Shown here piece after piece: positions 55,746 through 64,000 of a stretch of DNA of 64,000 bases. Position numbers and translations under genes: made by a program. Each line of letters begins with the position of its first letter. Positions within the stretch are counted from its first letter, which is position 1. The notes below the pieces were generated by a model. The model was given only the letters and a program-made list of their open reading frames with translations. It was not told the origin of the DNA and did no database searches. The DNA comes from a bacterium (GTDB taxonomy: Bacteria > Bacteroidota > Ignavibacteria > SZUA-365), in the NCBI GenBank assembly GCA_020444325.1, contig JAHLLD010000001.1:186001-250000 (forward strand). Direction: 5' to 3'.

Positions 55746-55790
55746 TGCGCCTTCCGGCCGCGCGTAATGCGCCTTCCGGCCGCGCGCAAT
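55725..55790. repeat. 22-bp tandem repeat duplicating a gene end
   Basis: Three tandem copies starting GCAGCTTCCGGCC / GCGCCTTCCGGCC, at 55725-55746, 55747-55768 and 55769-55790. Copy 1 contains the TAA stop of the metallophosphoesterase; copy 2 repeats TAA; copy 3 has CAA in its place. Confidence 0.9.
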
Positions 55791-55871
55791 GCAGCACATC
55801 GGAAGTTCGGGCCGCTCGCATTCTTCAGCGGGGCAGCAGCGGTATTTGCATTCAACGCAGCAACATACGCG

Positions 55872-56579
55872 TCAGGAATGCTCGGCGAGCCAGCGGACGA
55901 ACGGTGACATCGCGCTGAAATCCCGTACCAGTTCTTCGAGGAATTCCGCCTCATGAATCAGTGAACCCGGGACTTCCTTCCAACACAGAAACTGTTTTTT
56001 CTTCAGCAGATCGGCCGCGGGATGTTCGCGGTCGTATCCCTGCGGCACACGCTGCAGTTCATCTCCGATCATTCCTCCAAATTCCTTGACGAACTTCTTT
56101 TCACCGATGATGGCGCGCAGCGCATCGGCATCACTGTCGATAGCGGCGCGAAGGTTTTTCAGGCGGTCTCCCATGGGATTGTAGAGTCCGCCCCCGATGC
56201 CCACTTCACCCGGAGTAATGTGAAAATAAAACGCGGCGTCGTGCTTGCGGTCATAGCCGTTGAACGTGAATGCCGCTGCAATCCAGGTCTTGTACGGCGA
56301 TTTGTCCTTGCTGAAACGCACATCGCGGTAGATGCGGTACATGGCCTTTTTCGGTTCAAGTATGATATCCGGCTGCAGACCTTTCATGCGCACGGCGAGG
56401 GTGGACAGCAGCTGCAGCATGGGTTCTTTCACATTCTGTTCATAGACCGGTTTGTTCGCGTTGAACCAGTCGCGATCATTATTCTTTTTCAGGTCGCGCA
56501 GAAAACGCATGGTTGCTTTCGGGAAGCCGTTGAACGGTGGCAGCGCGTCCTGTTCGAAGGGATTTATTTTTCTGGCCAT
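55872..56579 (-). CDS. DUF2461 family protein
   Basis: 235 residues, the DUF2461/TIGR02453 length. Opening PFNGFPKATMRFLRDLKKNN, the central HKP-like YRIYRDVRFSKDKSPYKTWI and AFYFHITPGEVGIGGGLYNP are family hallmarks. Function of the family is unknown. It overlaps the trmO gene by 16 bases on the same strand, so the pair is translated together. Confidence 0.9.
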   Translation of the reverse strand: MARKINPFEQDALPPFNGFPKATMRFLRDLKKNNDRDWFNANKPVYEQNVKEPMLQLLSTLAVRMKGLQPDIILEPKKAMYRIYRDVRFSKDKSPYKTWIAAAFTFNGYDRKHDAAFYFHITPGEVGIGGGLYNPMGDRLKNLRAAIDSDADALRAIIGEKKFVKEFGGMIGDELQRVPQGYDREHPAADLLKKKQFLCWKEVPGSLIHEAEFLEELVRDFSAMSPFVRWLAEHS

Positions 56580-57352
56580 GGGCAGTCCTCAGTGAATTGT
56601 CGATGCAGGGATTTGTCTTCATACGGGTCATAGCTGTCGTGCAGCTCTTCTGCTGAATACCCGGAACGCACACCCTCGACACGCACGACTTCCGCGTCTT
56701 CGTCGATGCTGAACTCGATGCGCCAGGTCCGGTACGCAATTTGATAACGGTCATCGGAGATGCGCTGCACACGTTTACGGCTGCTGTCAGCAGGCTGCGC
56801 TTCGAGCTGGGATTCCGCGAACGGGAGCAGATCGATATTTTCGGATCGCAGCCAGAGAAAATGCTCCATCGCAAGAGAGGAAAACTCCACGCGATATTTC
56901 ACTTCTTCGCCGGGTACCCAGCCGGTCGCCGCATCGGGGAATGCGTCCGCATAGGGCAGATACGGTTTTATGTCGATAATCGGTGTGCCATCGAGCAGAT
57001 CGCATTCGCTCACGACAAGCTCGCGTCCCCTGACCTCAAGCAGCCTGACACAGCTGAGTCCGATCGGATTGGGCCGATAGGGTGCACGCGTCGCGAAGAC
57101 ACCCACTTTATCCTTCCGATGCCGCGGCACCTGGACACGCGGTTTCCACCCTTCGTTGAGGTGGAAAACATACAGCAGCCAGATGCGCTCGAAACCTTCG
57201 AGATCCGAAAGCGCCTGTTCGAAATTCCTGCCCTCGTCAAGGACGACCCGGGCTTTGTGACTGCCATCGAGCGTCCCCTGGCGGGGGACGTCATAACGGT
57301 GCTTGCGCGGCGAGAGGAGGACGCCGATGGATTCGAGAGTGATGCTGTGCAT
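56564..57352 (-). CDS. trmO: TrmO-like tRNA t6A-N6-methyltransferase
   Basis: 262 residues from the ATG at 57352; the frame continues upstream for 59 residues without family likeness. Residues ~1-150 form the TrmO/UPF0066 barrel (LESIGVLLSPRKHRYDVPRQ, LEGFERIWLLYVFHLNEGW, FATRAPYRPNPIGLSCVRL, LLDGTPIIDIKPYLPYAD), known to methylate t6A37 in some threonine tRNAs. A C-terminal ~110 residues with a helix-rich region is the usual TrmO tail. It overlaps the DUF2461 gene. Confidence 0.9.
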   Translation of the reverse strand: MHSITLESIGVLLSPRKHRYDVPRQGTLDGSHKARVVLDEGRNFEQALSDLEGFERIWLLYVFHLNEGWKPRVQVPRHRKDKVGVFATRAPYRPNPIGLSCVRLLEVRGRELVVSECDLLDGTPIIDIKPYLPYADAFPDAATGWVPGEEVKYRVEFSSLAMEHFLWLRSENIDLLPFAESQLEAQPADSSRKRVQRISDDRYQIAYRTWRIEFSIDEDAEVVRVEGVRSGYSAEELHDSYDPYEDKSLHRQFTEDCPWPEK

Positions 57353-57544
57353 GGGGAAAAATACTTTGTTCGTGGCTTTTTCCATAACACAGGCAAAATC
57401 AGGGGCAAGGTTCCTGGGCAGGGGAGGAATTAATCCTGTGCTTTCAGCGCAAGCTCTCGTATTTTTGGGGATGTACCTGAATGCGGGACGTTTTCCGGTC
57501 GTCAACATCGGAGCGTACCGCGTCTTCACAGCAAGAGCAGACAG

Positions 57545-59113
57545 ATGAATACACTTCTCGAATTGATACCGTCACCGGAAGAAATCCCCTCGCAGTTCCG
57601 CTTCCCCGAGACCGTGAATCGGCAGTACCTGCTCAATGGTCTGCAGAAGTGGGAGGGTACACAGCTCGCAGTGCACTCCCCCATTCCGCTGCGCATGGGG
57701 GACGGCAGTATCGTGCAGCCTGCGCTCGGCAGCATTCCGCGCCTTACCGAAGCGGTCGCGAACGAAGCGGTTGCGCGTGCGGCGGCAGCATTCGACGCAG
57801 GTGACGGTCCCTGGCCTTCGCTTTCGCTCGAACAGCGCGCGGATGTCGTGCGGCGCTTCGTTGCCGATCTCAGGCCCCTGCGCGACCGCATCGCCCTGCA
57901 TATCATGTGGGAAGTCGGGAAAGTATTCGAGGAAGCGCAGAACGAATTCGACCGTACGCTCGAATATGCGCTCGAAACCGTGGAAGCGGCGCTGGATCTC
58001 GATAAACGTGAACGGCGCGACACATCACTGCAGCAGGTGGTGGGACGCGTGGATCTGCTTCCTGTTGGTCCCGCCCTCTGCGTCGGACCATACAACTACC
58101 CGTTCTACGAGACGCTGACAAACGCCATCCCCGCCCTGCTCATGGGCAACACCGTCATCATCAAGGCGCCTCCGCAGGGTGCCCTGCTCTACAGCCTGCT
58201 GCTGCCGGTTTTCGCGACGCATTTTCCCGGCGGTATTGTAAGCGTGCTGTTCGGAGACGGCGAAGAGCTTCTCGCACCGATGATGCGCAGCGGCCGCATC
58301 AGCATATTTGCCTTCATCGGCACCAGCTCCACCGCCGATGCGCTTGTCAAAATGCATCCGGCCCCGCATCGCCTGCATACGGTGCTCGGACTGGAGGCCA
58401 AAAACGCGGCAATCGTGATGCCGGACGCGCCGCTGGAAATCACGCTCGAGGAGGTGGTGAAAGGAGCCCTTGCATTCAACGGTCAGCGCTGTGCGGCAAT
58501 CAAGATGCTTTTCGTCCATGAGCAGATTGCCGAGACCTTCATCGACCGTCTCTCCGCAGCGTTCGCCGACAGCGTTCCGGGTATGCCCTGGGATGCCGTG
58601 CGCTGTACACCGGTCATTTCGCCCGCGCACGCGGAGTATCTCGAAACGCTGCTTCATGACGCGATTGAAAAAGGTGCGCGCCTGCTCACCCCGCACGGCG
58701 GGGAACGCACGGCCACACTGCTGCGCCCCGCGCTGCTCGGCGACGTACACGAAGGCATGAGGCTGTACGACGAGGAGCAGTTCGGACCCCTTCTCCCCGT
58801 AGTCGTTTTCAACGATGCGGCCAGCGCCCTGCAGTATATCAAGCATGCGCGCTACGGTCAGCAGTGCAGCATTTTTGGCTCGGATCCCGCCCTGCTGCGC
58901 GACATGATTACCGCGGCAGCGCGGTATGTGGGACGTGTGAATATCAATGGGAAATGTCAGCGTGGACCCGATCATTTTCCGTTTACGGGCAAACGCGATT
59001 CAGCCCTCGGAACCGTATCAATAGAAGAGGCGCTGCGACGGTTCTGCATCAGTACCGTGATCGCAACGCCTGAATATCCTGAAAACACCGCCCTGTGGAA
59101 ACGGCTGGGGTGA
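57545..59113 (+). CDS. Aldehyde dehydrogenase, GapN-like
   Basis: 522 residues. ALDH fold with VGPALCVGPYNYPFYE, catalytic Cys in FNGQRCAAIKM, catalytic Glu in GLEAKNAAIVMPDA and GPDHFPFTGKRDSALGT near the end. The last motif, QRGPDHFPFTG, is typical of non-phosphorylating NADP glyceraldehyde-3-phosphate dehydrogenases (GapN), which make 3-phosphoglycerate and NADPH. The N-terminus (~40 residues) is longer than usual. A related aldehyde could be the true substrate. Confidence 0.65.
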   Translation: MNTLLELIPSPEEIPSQFRFPETVNRQYLLNGLQKWEGTQLAVHSPIPLRMGDGSIVQPALGSIPRLTEAVANEAVARAAAAFDAGDGPWPSLSLEQRADVVRRFVADLRPLRDRIALHIMWEVGKVFEEAQNEFDRTLEYALETVEAALDLDKRERRDTSLQQVVGRVDLLPVGPALCVGPYNYPFYETLTNAIPALLMGNTVIIKAPPQGALLYSLLLPVFATHFPGGIVSVLFGDGEELLAPMMRSGRISIFAFIGTSSTADALVKMHPAPHRLHTVLGLEAKNAAIVMPDAPLEITLEEVVKGALAFNGQRCAAIKMLFVHEQIAETFIDRLSAAFADSVPGMPWDAVRCTPVISPAHAEYLETLLHDAIEKGARLLTPHGGERTATLLRPALLGDVHEGMRLYDEEQFGPLLPVVVFNDAASALQYIKHARYGQQCSIFGSDPALLRDMITAAARYVGRVNINGKCQRGPDHFPFTGKRDSALGTVSIEEALRRFCISTVIATPEYPENTALWKRLG

Positions 59114-59133
59114 ATGGGAACACCCCGCGGGAT

Positions 59134-59517
59134 TCAAACCTCGATATAATGCTGAATCTGGGTAATGAATGTACCCGGATTGATCGGCTTCGGAATATGA
59201 TCGGTGAATCCGTGCTTGAGCAGCCGCTCACGGTCGCCGGGGTTGGCCAGCGCAGTGACGGCGAGCACATTGAGATCCGCGCCATGCGGGAGTGTCCTGA
59301 TAAAGGACAACACCTCTTCACCATGCATGCCGGGGAGCATGATATCACAAAGCACAAGTGTCGGTTGATTTTCCTTCAACCACTCGCAGGCAGCTTCCCC
59401 GGTCTCAAAGGTCTCGACTTCGAACCCCGCCTTGCGAAGAATAATGGAGAGAAGTTTGGTAATGGAACCAATATCCTCAATTACGACGATAGTATTGGAA
59501 CGTCTGATCGCGTTCAT
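59134..59517 (-). CDS. Single-domain response regulator (CheY-like)
   Basis: 127 residues, one receiver domain. Phospho-acceptor Asp in VLCDIMLPGMHG, acidic pair in VIEDIGSI, Thr in AVTALANPGD and Lys in HIPKPINPGTF. No output domain, so it passes phosphate or docks with a partner. It lies 206 bases from the chaperone-like gene with the same orientation as the large hybrid kinase, forming one signalling cluster. Confidence 0.92.
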   Translation of the reverse strand: MNAIRRSNTIVVIEDIGSITKLLSIILRKAGFEVETFETGEAACEWLKENQPTLVLCDIMLPGMHGEEVLSFIRTLPHGADLNVLAVTALANPGDRERLLKHGFTDHIPKPINPGTFITQIQHYIEV

Positions 59518-59722
59518 GTTCGTTCTTCCGCTGCGAGCTTGTGAAACAGTGCGTTCTCTTGCCGGGCTGCCGCCCCGCCGCCTCTCAATGATGGGACCCG
59601 GAGCTCCAGTGTCCGAATCGTGCAGGGGAATGTAATGAATTCCCCGCTCTTAGGGTAATGCTTTCGCTCCGTGCGCTGTCTTTTTCTGTCTCATGCACGC
59701 AGTCCCGCCGCATGCATGACAT

Positions 59723-60436
59723 TTACTTCATCGTAAGGACGATTTTATAATTTTTGGGCATGACCGGGATGGCCTTGTCTCCGAGATCTTTCCGCTCGGA
59801 ATCGAAGGCCATACGCACGGTATAGCGTCCTTTCGGAACACGCGCGGAAGGAAGGCGTACGGTCTGCTGGGAGCTCCCGTAGACATCGACATGGCCCGCC
59901 TGCCGATGAATTTCCTTTCCACTCCCGTTTTCGATGGTCAGAACGCAATTCCCCCGGTACGCCGCATTCCCCATCTGTGAGAGTTCAAACATGAAGGTCA
60001 CCGCTTCCTCGTCGCGCTGCGCCCCGGCATTCGTCAGCTTTACATCACTGTACACTTCACCGACGCGGACATGGATCGGAATCCGCAGTGCTTCGCTGCC
60101 GTCGTCCGGACGAAGGACGATATCGCTGCAGTATTCGCCTTCGCTGCTCCCACCCGGAATGGTGGCGCTGACATGGAGACGCGCCGCCGATTGTGCCGCA
60201 AACGTAAGTTCGTCTTCCTGCACCTTCAACCAGTCATGGCAGGAATTTCCGCGACCGAGGCTGTCCCTGTCCTCCACAGACACCGTGTACACCGTGGCCT
60301 GAGTCGAGCGGAGCTGCAGCGTCCCTGAACTGCGGTCCGTACTCAGATACAGTCCATACGCAGGCTGCACCTGCAGTTGTGCACAGGTGACGAAAGGAAG
60401 CAGCAAAAACAGGAAAAGGGCGGGAATACGCCGCAT
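59723..60436 (-). CDS. Exported chaperone-like Ig protein (pilus-chaperone-like fold)
   Basis: 237 residues from the ATG at 60436. Signal peptide ~1-18 (IPALFLFLLLPFVTCAQ). Predicted two Ig-like beta domains: residues ~20-125 (LQVQPAYGLYLSTDRSSGTL, LRSTQATVYTVSVEDRDS) and ~130-235 (VYSDVKLTNAGAQRDEEAV, SSQQTVRLPSARVPKGRYTV). The layout resembles the periplasmic pilus chaperone fold, but no pilus or usher gene is nearby. The start codon shares a base with the stop of the preceding response regulator, so the two are coupled. Confidence 0.65.
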   Translation of the reverse strand: MRRIPALFLFLLLPFVTCAQLQVQPAYGLYLSTDRSSGTLQLRSTQATVYTVSVEDRDSLGRGNSCHDWLKVQEDELTFAAQSAARLHVSATIPGGSSEGEYCSDIVLRPDDGSEALRIPIHVRVGEVYSDVKLTNAGAQRDEEAVTFMFELSQMGNAAYRGNCVLTIENGSGKEIHRQAGHVDVYGSSQQTVRLPSARVPKGRYTVRMAFDSERKDLGDKAIPVMPKNYKIVLTMK

Positions 60437-60807
60437 CAGAGAAATTTCTCCATCACGCTTTTGAGATGCACCCACTGAAACGGTTTGGAAACATAATCGT
60501 TGCAGCCAGCTTCGAGGCTGCGCTTTCTGTCCTCCGGAAACGCGTGGGCGGTCAACGCGATGATGGATATGTCCTTGAAACGCATATCCTGGCGAATCTT
60601 ACGGGTAATCTGCAGACCATCCTCCCCATCGCGAAGTGACAGGTCCATCAAAATGAGGTTGATGGAATGTTCTTCCAGAATTTCCCAGGCTCGTTGTCCG
60701 GTCGCGGCAATATGCACGTCGTACTCCCGTGACAGCAATATGCGCATGTATTTCTGACTCTGCTCGTCGTCTTCGACAACCAGAATGCTCGTAGTCTTCT
60801 CGGACAT
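60436..60807 (-). CDS. Single-domain response regulator
   Basis: 123 residues from the ATG at 60807 (the frame continues upstream but lacks family likeness). Receiver domain with VVEDDEQSQK, Asp in ILMDLSLRDGED, ALTAHAFPED and Lys in DYVSKPFQWVHL. No output domain. Directly downstream of the large kinase (52 bases), whose phosphate it probably receives, and coupled to the exported Ig protein by TGATG overlap. Confidence 0.92.
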   Translation of the reverse strand: MSEKTTSILVVEDDEQSQKYMRILLSREYDVHIAATGQRAWEILEEHSINLILMDLSLRDGEDGLQITRKIRQDMRFKDISIIALTAHAFPEDRKRSLEAGCNDYVSKPFQWVHLKSVMEKFL

Positions 60808-60859
60808 GAATAGTCTCCAGTTAAGTGACCCGGGCTCAGGTACCGGGTAATATAGGACA

Positions 60860-63800
60860 TCAGGCTGAATAAGTCGAACGTGTCTCGGATTCCTCCGGTT
60901 TCCGGGCGGAAGGGAAGTCAACGGTGAAGGTACTGCCTTTTCCCTTCTCACTTTCAACGGTTATCTGGGCGCCGTGCGCTTCGAGATACAGTTTCACGAG
61001 CGTCAATCCAAGTCCAACCCCCTCGTAGCTTCGGTCAAATCCGATATCTTCCTGCACATACGGATCGTACATGCGTTCGAGGAAGTCTTCGCTGATACCG
61101 ATGCCGGTATCACGCACCACGAGCCGCGGACCGCCGGTTTCACCATCCTCCAGCAGCAGCTGTACGCTGCCGATGGGGGTGAATTTCACCGCGTTGTCTA
61201 TGAGATGATCGATAGACTCCGCCAGGTAGTGCTGATCGGCGAGGATCTCACTGTCAGAGCAGTGATTATGAAACTCAAGCTGCAATCCCTTTTCCCGTAC
61301 GGCATTCTCGAATCGGTCGAGGCAGCTGCCCACGAGCTTGTCGAGACGGATGGATTGTTTCTGCAGGGATATATCGCTCGCCTGGAAGCGCGAGATGTTC
61401 ATGATCGAATCGACGGTACGAATGAGCCGCTGACTCGCATCCTCGATGGCGCGCAGGAAATCCCTGGTATCCTCATCAGACTCGTCATTACTCAGCTCCA
61501 TCACCAGCGCGAGGTATCCGAGAATGATATTGAGTGGCGTGCGCACTTCATGCGACATGTTGGCGATAAAGGCCTGCTTGATCTCATCGGCGCGCTCGGC
61601 GCGCTCTTTCTCGGCAATCAATTCCTCTTCGGCCTGCTGCCGATGGACGGCCGCTCCGAGCGTCTGCGCACAGACGAGCATGGCATCGATTTCAGAACGC
61701 AGCCAGCTTCTGCGCAGGCGGCATTCATCGAAGCGCAAAAAGCCCCACCAGGTACCTCCGGAGAAGACCGGGACCATGGCCGTACTGCGGACGTTCTGAC
61801 GGGCGAGCGTCATCTGTTCTTCCTGCGGCAGATCGTCGACTACCGACGCGATGCTGCGTCCCTGTGCAAGCTCCTCCGCCCAGCGTGCGTACGGCATCTC
61901 CTCCCACGACTGTCCGTCGGGGATACGGTCGAGTACGCTGTCCTGCATTTCCCGGCGCACCCACACGTTTCGCTGATACCGGCGGGTCACACCGTTTTCA
62001 TCCTCCCGGTTCTGCATCAGCAGCACACGGCAGACATTCGCGGCATCGCCAAAATGGCCGAGTACTTCGAGAATGGAATCTTCCCAGGCGGCGGACTGCA
62101 GGAAACGTGCGGCGGCGAAACCGGCGGAGCGCAGCAGGGTGTCGCTGCGGCGCACTTCCTCCTCATGCGATTTGCGGGATGTCACATCACGCACCGTAAC
62201 CAGAGCCGCGGGCTTACCCTCGTAGCGAATGATGGTCGCCGCGAATTCCCCCGCACGTATGGTTCCGTTTCGCGTCAGCACGCGTCCCTCATAAACGATG
62301 GGACCCGAAATATCTTCGCGCCGCGCCGCCGAGATTTCCTGGATGCGTTTTCTGTCCTCGGGATGAATCAGCGACCAGGCATTCATCTCCGCCAGTTCTT
62401 CACGGCGGTATCCCGTCAGTTCGCAGGTGCGCTCGTTGGCGAACATCAGCCTGTCGTCCTGATGAATAAAAATGGCGTCGTGACTTTTTTCGACCACGGC
62501 ACGATACAGCAGTTCGCTGTCGCGAAGCGCTTCTTCCGTTGACAGCCTGCTCAGCACCCCGCCCACATACGATGCGATCGATTGCGCCGTACGCCGCACG
62601 TCGGTCACAAAATCCTCATATGTCAGTGACACGATGTCGACAGCTGCCACCACCTTGCCCCCGTGCGTGATCGGCAGGATACCCATACAGCGCACACCCT
62701 GATCCCGCAGAACGCCTGCGGCTGGCAATGTCGACAGCGAGGTGTCGTCGAAATAGCGCGTGACGCTCTCGCGAACGATCTGCGCATGCACGGAAGTGAA
62801 TTCCTCATTCTCCTGCAGTTTGGTGATGGGATCCTGAACACCGCGACTGTGTACGAGTGTATACACACCGGCTTTCCCTTCACGCAGATACAGTCCGGCT
62901 GCATCGATGCTTTCAATGCGCAGAAGTGCCCGGACGATGTGCTCGAACATCACTTCCATGTCGGCGGCATAGGCGAGGTCGACTGCCAGCTGATGCTGCA
63001 CCTGCATGAAATACGCATTGCGTCGTTTTTCGGAGATATCTTTCAGCGTCCCCATAACTGCCATCCTGTCACCCAGCGGGATGCGGCCCACGTTGATCTG
63101 CACCTTGCGCCGTGCGCCGGATTTCTGCAGCAGCGTGAATTCATATGCTTCAGGCATTTCCTCACCCGCCAGGCGTCCGCGGTAGTGCTCGAGCACATTG
63201 TTCCGGTCTTCCGGGGCGACGAAGCGCTCGATCGGCGTGTGCAGCATTTCATCGTGCGCATAGCCGCTGATGTCGGCCAGCATCTGGTTGGCGAACACAA
63301 TGTTCCCTTCCATCACGATGAATACCCCATCCTGGCTGTGCTCGACCAGGGCGCGATATTTCTCATCCGGATGTTCGTCCATTTGCAGTGATGGATGCGT
63401 CGGCAGAAATCCCCCCACGAGCATGCCTGGCAGCTCCCCTTCGAAGGGTGCCAGCATGAGCAGCATGCTCCCCGCGTGGGTATCTTCGCCCTGGCGCAGC
63501 GTTACCAGCATGGTCTCTGCGAGTCCCTGATTGAGCACTCTTGCGTGCATCGATTCGACCATGCTGCGCTGCTCCTCGGTCACCACGTTGAACAGGGAAC
63601 GGCTCTGCGTGGAAACGGATTCGAGCAGCATGTCGAGCTGTTCGGAATTATGTATGAGTCCATCACCGTCGACGAGGAAAGAGGCGCCTGGGGGAATGGG
63701 GCGGTCTGAGCTGAGCGGACTCCGCACGGCCACCTGCCTGCTGCGTGCCATCGCGTAGCGGACGACACGCGTCATGATTTCACTCGTGATATTCCCCTTG

Positions 63801-64000
63801 ACGAGGTAATCCTGCGCCCCGTGCCGGATGCAGCGCACGGCCAGTGCATCGTCGGCAACGGCGGAAATAATCACCACGGGAAGTGAAGGCGCGATCGCGT
63901 GGATGCGGTCAAAGGTCTCGATGCCGCGACTGTCGGGAAGATTCAGATCGAGCAGCAGCACATCAAAGCTCTGCTCCTGGAGAATCGTGACAGCTTCGTC
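60860..64000 (-). CDS. Hybrid sensor histidine kinase, 5-prime end outside window
   Basis: 1046 residues are visible; the frame is open to base 64000. It begins inside a receiver domain (LLLDLNLPDS holds the phospho-Asp; ends DYLVKGN). Then a linker, PAS domain ~220-330 (ALVEHSQDGVFIVMEGNIVF), GAF ~345-490, PAS ~495-620 (DAIFIHQDDRLMFANERTC), GAF ~625-790, HisKA ~815-880 with MSHEVRTPLN, and HATPase ~925-1035 (LIDNAVKFTP, DTGIGI, GVGLGLTLVKLYLEAHG). A cytoplasmic multi-input kinase with no membrane helix seen; the N-terminal receiver suggests input from another kinase. Confidence 0.93.
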   Translation of the reverse strand, partial: DEAVTILQEQSFDVLLLDLNLPDSRGIETFDRIHAIAPSLPVVIISAVADDALAVRCIRHGAQDYLVKGNITSEIMTRVVRYAMARSRQVAVRSPLSSDRPIPPGASFLVDGDGLIHNSEQLDMLLESVSTQSRSLFNVVTEEQRSMVESMHARVLNQGLAETMLVTLRQGEDTHAGSMLLMLAPFEGELPGMLVGGFLPTHPSLQMDEHPDEKYRALVEHSQDGVFIVMEGNIVFANQMLADISGYAHDEMLHTPIERFVAPEDRNNVLEHYRGRLAGEEMPEAYEFTLLQKSGARRKVQINVGRIPLGDRMAVMGTLKDISEKRRNAYFMQVQHQLAVDLAYAADMEVMFEHIVRALLRIESIDAAGLYLREGKAGVYTLVHSRGVQDPITKLQENEEFTSVHAQIVRESVTRYFDDTSLSTLPAAGVLRDQGVRCMGILPITHGGKVVAAVDIVSLTYEDFVTDVRRTAQSIASYVGGVLSRLSTEEALRDSELLYRAVVEKSHDAIFIHQDDRLMFANERTCELTGYRREELAEMNAWSLIHPEDRKRIQEISAARREDISGPIVYEGRVLTRNGTIRAGEFAATIIRYEGKPAALVTVRDVTSRKSHEEEVRRSDTLLRSAGFAAARFLQSAAWEDSILEVLGHFGDAANVCRVLLMQNREDENGVTRRYQRNVWVRREMQDSVLDRIPDGQSWEEMPYARWAEELAQGRSIASVVDDLPQEEQMTLARQNVRSTAMVPVFSGGTWWGFLRFDECRLRRSWLRSEIDAMLVCAQTLGAAVHRQQAEEELIAEKERAERADEIKQAFIANMSHEVRTPLNIILGYLALVMELSNDESDEDTRDFLRAIEDASQRLIRTVDSIMNISRFQASDISLQKQSIRLDKLVGSCLDRFENAVREKGLQLEFHNHCSDSEILADQHYLAESIDHLIDNAVKFTPIGSVQLLLEDGETGGPRLVVRDTGIGISEDFLERMYDPYVQEDIGFDRSYEGVGLGLTLVKLYLEAHGAQITVESEKGKGSTFTVDFPSARKPEESETRSTYSA

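Overview
The window is a compact, GC-rich bacterial chromosome segment with about 53 protein genes, one tRNA gene and short intergenic gaps. It most resembles the FCB superphylum (Bacteroidota, Ignavibacteria or Kapabacteria-like). Two secreted proteins end in type IX secretion (T9SS) sorting domains, several surface proteins are beta-propeller or Reg_prop/Y_Y_Y types, and at least seven promoters fit the Bacteroidota form TTG-N20/21-TAnnnTTG instead of the classical sigma-70 form. A species cannot be named from the sequence alone. No phage, insertion sequence, integrase or CRISPR array was seen.

Layout. 1-3300: tail of a YraN-like gene, a DUF2231-like membrane protein, and a large T9SS-exported Asp-box protein flanked by two islands of short hairpin repeats. 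3301-6308: korB/korA (2-oxoacid:ferredoxin oxidoreductase) under a promoter whose spacer is a perfect inverted repeat. 6366-12527: two minus-strand housekeeping blocks, tRNA-Gln-prs-rplY-pth-hppA and rpsF-ssb-rplI; rpsR, usually between ssb and rplI, is missing. 12655-17981: phosphoesterase, OstA/LptA-like envelope protein, PspC/LiaF-like stress pair, a 38-residue membrane protein, RidA, a HIT protein and a [2Fe-2S] ferredoxin. 18079-20668: prfA-kdsA-kdsC (release factor 1 and Kdo synthesis, so an LPS-type outer membrane) with paired operator-like palindromes upstream. 20947-27629: T9SS protein, two lipoproteins, a PDZ/7TM/GAF/PP2C regulator and a thrombospondin-type-3 outer-membrane protein.

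27680-36072: larB-larE-homocysteine methyltransferase (nickel-pincer cofactor and one-carbon chemistry), a P2-type cation ATPase, and a copper module csoR-copZ-copA with a CsoR-type operator over its promoter. 36142-43860: M28 peptidase plus PstS-like lipoprotein, bifunctional FtcD, a class V aminotransferase and a kinase-less Reg_prop sensor. 44168-49989: SUI1/YciH, a lipoprotein, then dnaJ-like/clpB divergent from hsp20, whose upstream region carries a sigma-54 type promoter and a well-placed inverted repeat. 50275-59113: AI-2E family permease, NlpC/P60 hydrolase, fatty acid hydroxylase, YVTN propeller, membrane phosphoesterase, DUF2461 protein, TrmO and a GapN-like dehydrogenase. 59134-64000: two single-domain response regulators, a chaperone-like exported protein and a large hybrid histidine kinase cut by the window end.

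The least explained features are regulatory and structural: a 17-bp palindrome family (TATGCANAAANTGCATA), the sigma-54 arrangement at hsp20, leader hairpins in front of two genes, and tandem duplications in which the 3-prime end of a gene, stop codon included, is repeated downstream. Two blocks between genes longer than 300 bases (20528-21004 and 49216-49551) are filled by these elements; a third (43861-44167) holds a hairpin and little else recognisable.
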